A DNA stretch of 14,549 nt from the NCBI GenBank assembly GCA_019313735.1, contig JAFDAR010000006.1:1-14549 (forward strand), in the 5' to 3' direction. Source of the DNA: Deltaproteobacteria bacterium (GTDB lineage: Bacteria; Desulfobacterota; Syntrophia; Syntrophales; UBA2210). The notes beneath the pieces are model-generated. The model saw only the letters and a list, made by a program, of their open reading frames with translations, did no database searches and was not told where the DNA came from. The position numbers and the translations under genes are program-made. The first letter of the stretch is position 1; each line of letters starts with the position of its first letter. This document shows positions 13,281 through 14,549 of this stretch, piece after piece.

Positions 13281-13418
13281 GGTAACACAAAGTGAGATTA
13301 GAGGAGGACCCTGGAAACTAATCCTTCGAGGAATGCTCACCATTGCCATGGAATGACCCGGCCGAAGACACCGCCTTGGTACGGAGGCAGGGTTGTGGTT
13401 CGAATCCACTGTGTTACC
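13281..13418 (+). ncRNA. tRNA-like structured RNA with T-arm and acceptor-like stem
   Basis: GGTAACAC (13281-13288) pairs perfectly with GTGTTACC (13411-13418), like an acceptor stem. Immediately before the 3' strand is a T-arm: GTGG / CCAC around the canonical loop TTCGAAT (13399-13405). Between them three further arms abut with no spare bases: a large D-position arm (GTGAG-ATTAG with CTAAT-CTCAC, 13292-13340), a 4-bp stem with a 7-base loop GCCATGG (13341-13355) at the anticodon position, and a long arm ACCC / GGGT enclosing GCCT / AGGC (13356-13393) at the variable position. The loop reads CAT where an anticodon would be, but position 33 is C, not T. At about 138 nt it is too long for a normal tRNA and too short for tmRNA. 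It ends in ACCCACC, not an encoded CCA. Confidence 0.65.
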
Positions 13419-13429
13419 ACCCACCTTTC

Positions 13430-13471
13430 AAAACCCAAAACCCAAAACTAAAAACTAAAAACTAAAAACTA
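13430..13471. repeat. heptamer tandem repeat
   Basis: Six consecutive 7-base units: two AAAACCC followed by four AAAACTA. It lies between the tRNA-like RNA and the terminator. A-rich single-stranded RNA here could act as a spacer or be replication-slippage sequence; I see no coding role. Confidence 0.8.
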
Positions 13472-13500
13472 AAAGGTCCCTTTTCCGGGGGCCTTTTTTT
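13471..13500 (+). terminator. Rho-independent terminator
   Basis: AAAAGGTCCC pairs with GGGGCC plus TTTT (13471-13480 with 13488-13497, one T-G wobble) around a 7-base loop, followed by an uninterrupted run of seven T (13494-13500). It ends the transcript that carries the 12757 gene and the tRNA-like RNA and separates the accessory block from the head genes. Confidence 0.85.
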
Positions 13501-13520
13501 GTTTGTCAAGCCCCTTTTTT

Positions 13521-13561
13521 AGTTCAGGAGACATCATTCTCAGTTCATAGAGCATCATTCT
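13521..13561. repeat. imperfect tandem repeat AGTTCA(N6)ATCATTCT, possible insertion-sequence end
   Basis: Two 20-base units, AGTTCAGGAGACATCATTCT and AGTTCATAGAGCATCATTCT, lie 21 bases apart and share the outer six and eight bases; only the centre differs. TTTGTCAA occurs on both sides (13502-13509 and 13567-13574). The arrangement resembles the multi-site ends of some IS481-type insertion sequences, as I recall, which would make this a solo remnant. The rest of 13501-13695 has no gene; TATAAT at 13586-13591 lacks a matching -35. Confidence 0.4.
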
Positions 13562-13654
13562 GCGTATTTGTCAAAAACCCGGGGTTATAATTCTCTCATG
13601 AAAAAATCCTAAAAAATAACATTCTTGTTTTGTGAAATCGAGGGGGGATTTTCT

Positions 13655-13683
13655 AGATTTTCCCCGCTTCGAGAGGAAAATCT
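13655..13683 (+). promoter_or_regulatory. leader hairpin before the gpW-like gene
   Basis: AGATTTTCC (13655-13663) pairs perfectly with GGAAAATCT (13675-13683) around an 11-base loop. The ribosome-binding site AGGAGAG follows at once and the gene starts at 13696, so the hairpin could influence translation or mRNA stability. There is no T-run after it. Confidence 0.45.
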
Positions 13684-13695
13684 CAGGAGAGATAA

Positions 13696-13908
13696 ATGGC
13701 GATTAAAACGACACTGGAGCAACTCGAAGAAGTTCAGGCTGCTATTTCTAAAGTCATGGGTGGCCAGGCCTATTCGATAGCCGGCCGGTCCCTTACCCGC
13801 GCCGACCTGAAATTTCTGTCGGAACGTGAAGGGGTTCTCCTGGCCCGCTATAATGCAGAAAGCGGTATTCGCACTGGCCCCGTGGTCAGAGGAGGGACGC
13901 CCTGTTGA
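13696..13908 (+). CDS. gpW-like head-tail connector protein
   Basis: A 70-residue protein (lambda gpW has 68) with ATG at 13696 and CAGGAGAG upstream. The pattern LEQLEEVQAAISKVMGGQAY, then SIAGRSLTRADLKFLSEREG, matches the gpW fold: a helix, a short beta hairpin with a G-R-S-L-T-R-A-D turn, and a second helix. In lambda the protein joins the filled head to the tail after packaging. Position agrees: its stop overlaps the start of the portal gene by one base, as in lambda where W precedes B. The unusual point is that the large terminase lies about 5 kb upstream instead of adjacent. Confidence 0.8.
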   Translation: MAIKTTLEQLEEVQAAISKVMGGQAYSIAGRSLTRADLKFLSEREGVLLARYNAESGIRTGPVVRGGTPC

Positions 13909-14549
13909 TGAAAGAAGTCCCCACAAAGCGCGGCAAGGTAAAAATCAAGCCGAATATAATCGACAGAGCTGTCAGCTTTTTCGATCCGGTCCGCGGCGCG
14001 AGACGTTTCCAGGCCCGGGCGATGATGGCCTTGACCGGTGGGTATATCGGCGGCTCGAAATCAAGGCGCAGCCTGAAGATGTGGAGCACCTACGGCCATG
14101 ACGCCGATTCGGACATCCTGCCCGATCTCCCAACTCTTCGCGAGCGCAGTCGTGATCTCATCCGCAACAATCCCTTGGCTACTGGCGCAATCAAGACAAA
14201 AGTCACAAATGTTGTCGGCACCGGTCTCAAGCTCCAGTCACGCATCGACCGAAGCGTCCTAAATCTAAAAGATGAAAAGGCCGATGAATGGGAGTCCCGG
14301 ACGGAACGTGAATGGCGGCTGTTTTGGGAATCGAAAGAATGCGACATCACGCGCACGCTGAACGGCAATGCCCTTACGAAACTCGTATATCGCCAGGCGA
14401 AAGAAAACGGCGATGTCTTCATACTCCTGCCCCGCGTCCATAGACAACATTTCCCTTATGACCTGCGCCTCCAGGTAATTGAGGCCGATCGGGTATGCAA
14501 CAAAGATTTAAAGCCGGATACAGAAACCCTGGCCGGCGGCGTCGAGACG
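13908..14549 (+). CDS. phage portal protein, lambda family (N-terminal part, cut by the window edge)
   Basis: An open frame from ATG 13908 runs 214 codons to the right edge without a stop. The N-terminal sequence is characteristic: a basic start, IDRAVSFFDPVRGARRFQAR, a GGYIGGSKSRRSLKMW segment, then LRERSRDLIRNNPLATGAIK followed by TNVVGTGLKLQSR, the conserved core of lambda gpB-type portals. Later come WRLFWESKECDITRTLNGN and VIEADRV. The portal forms the dodecameric ring through which DNA enters the head. GGAGG lies about 12 bases upstream, rather far, so translation is probably coupled to gpW, whose stop overlaps the start. About 200-300 more residues would be expected beyond the edge. 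Confidence 0.92.
   Translation, partial: MKEVPTKRGKVKIKPNIIDRAVSFFDPVRGARRFQARAMMALTGGYIGGSKSRRSLKMWSTYGHDADSDILPDLPTLRERSRDLIRNNPLATGAIKTKVTNVVGTGLKLQSRIDRSVLNLKDEKADEWESRTEREWRLFWESKECDITRTLNGNALTKLVYRQAKENGDVFILLPRVHRQHFPYDLRLQVIEADRVCNKDLKPDTETLAGGVET

Noticed and set aside
13281..13418. Ordinary tRNA, tRNA-Sec or tmRNA
   Set aside because: No normal D-arm or T33, wrong length for each, and no encoded CCA; hence described only as tRNA-like.
13586..13591. TATAAT as a promoter for gpW and portal
   Set aside because: The nearest TTGTCA is only 12 bases away and nothing -35-like lies at 17; late genes may be transcribed by another mechanism.
1..14549. CRISPR array
   Set aside because: The repeats seen are short iterons, heptamers and hairpins without regular spacers of about 30 bases.

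Overview
The window is a stretch of a lambda-like tailed phage or prophage. Every convincing gene reads on the + strand. The packaging and head genes are recognisable: a candidate small terminase, a GpA-type large terminase, a gpW-like head-tail connector and a lambda-family portal that runs off the right edge. The host is bacterial: strong AGGAG ribosome-binding sites, sigma70-like promoters and a Rho-independent terminator are visible. A palindrome built on GGGACTGTCCC and the overall base composition would suit a Desulfobacterota-like host, but that is only a weak inference.

Left part (1-3144): the end of a gene resembling nucleotide-modification-associated (DUF1599-type) proteins, a small Cys4 protein, and a 787-residue CHC2 primase / TOPRIM / superfamily 3 helicase. 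Directly downstream lies a strikingly symmetric repeat region. Six GGTCAGGG units on the left mirror six CCCTGACC units on the right, around a 29-nt alternating purine-pyrimidine tract and a T-rich stretch. This is my candidate replication origin.

Middle-left (3145-6049): an unrecognised small gene, a zinc-ribbon/HTH protein resembling a free-standing transposase DNA-binding domain, and a tightly coupled pair made of a ParB-like protein and a divergent methyltransferase-like protein with a possible Mom/GNAT-like C-terminus. The pair is a plausible DNA-modification or anti-restriction unit.

Packaging (6039-8739): small terminase, a 47-codon gene not previously called, and large terminase, all overlapping.

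Accessory block (8740-13695): about 5 kb separates the large terminase from gpW and portal, which are usually close neighbours. It holds small DNA-binding proteins, a DUF6908-like protein, a full ParB-family protein, a DUF488 protein and several unknowns. Four inter-gene leaders contain hairpins with a TGACCA loop. Two of these leaders are near-identical three-way-junction elements with a compensatory base-pair change, so they look like a family of structured RNA leaders. Four of the small genes also share an AAACGAAAGGAGA ribosome-binding leader. The block ends with a roughly 138-nt tRNA-like RNA (8-bp acceptor-like stem, T-arm with TTCGAAT loop, oversized D-like and variable arms), followed by a heptamer repeat and a strong terminator.

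Right edge (13696-14549): gpW-like gene and portal gene, marking the return to the morphogenesis operon. The most novel-looking items are the tRNA-like RNA, the TGACCA-loop leader family and the mirror-symmetric repeat region.
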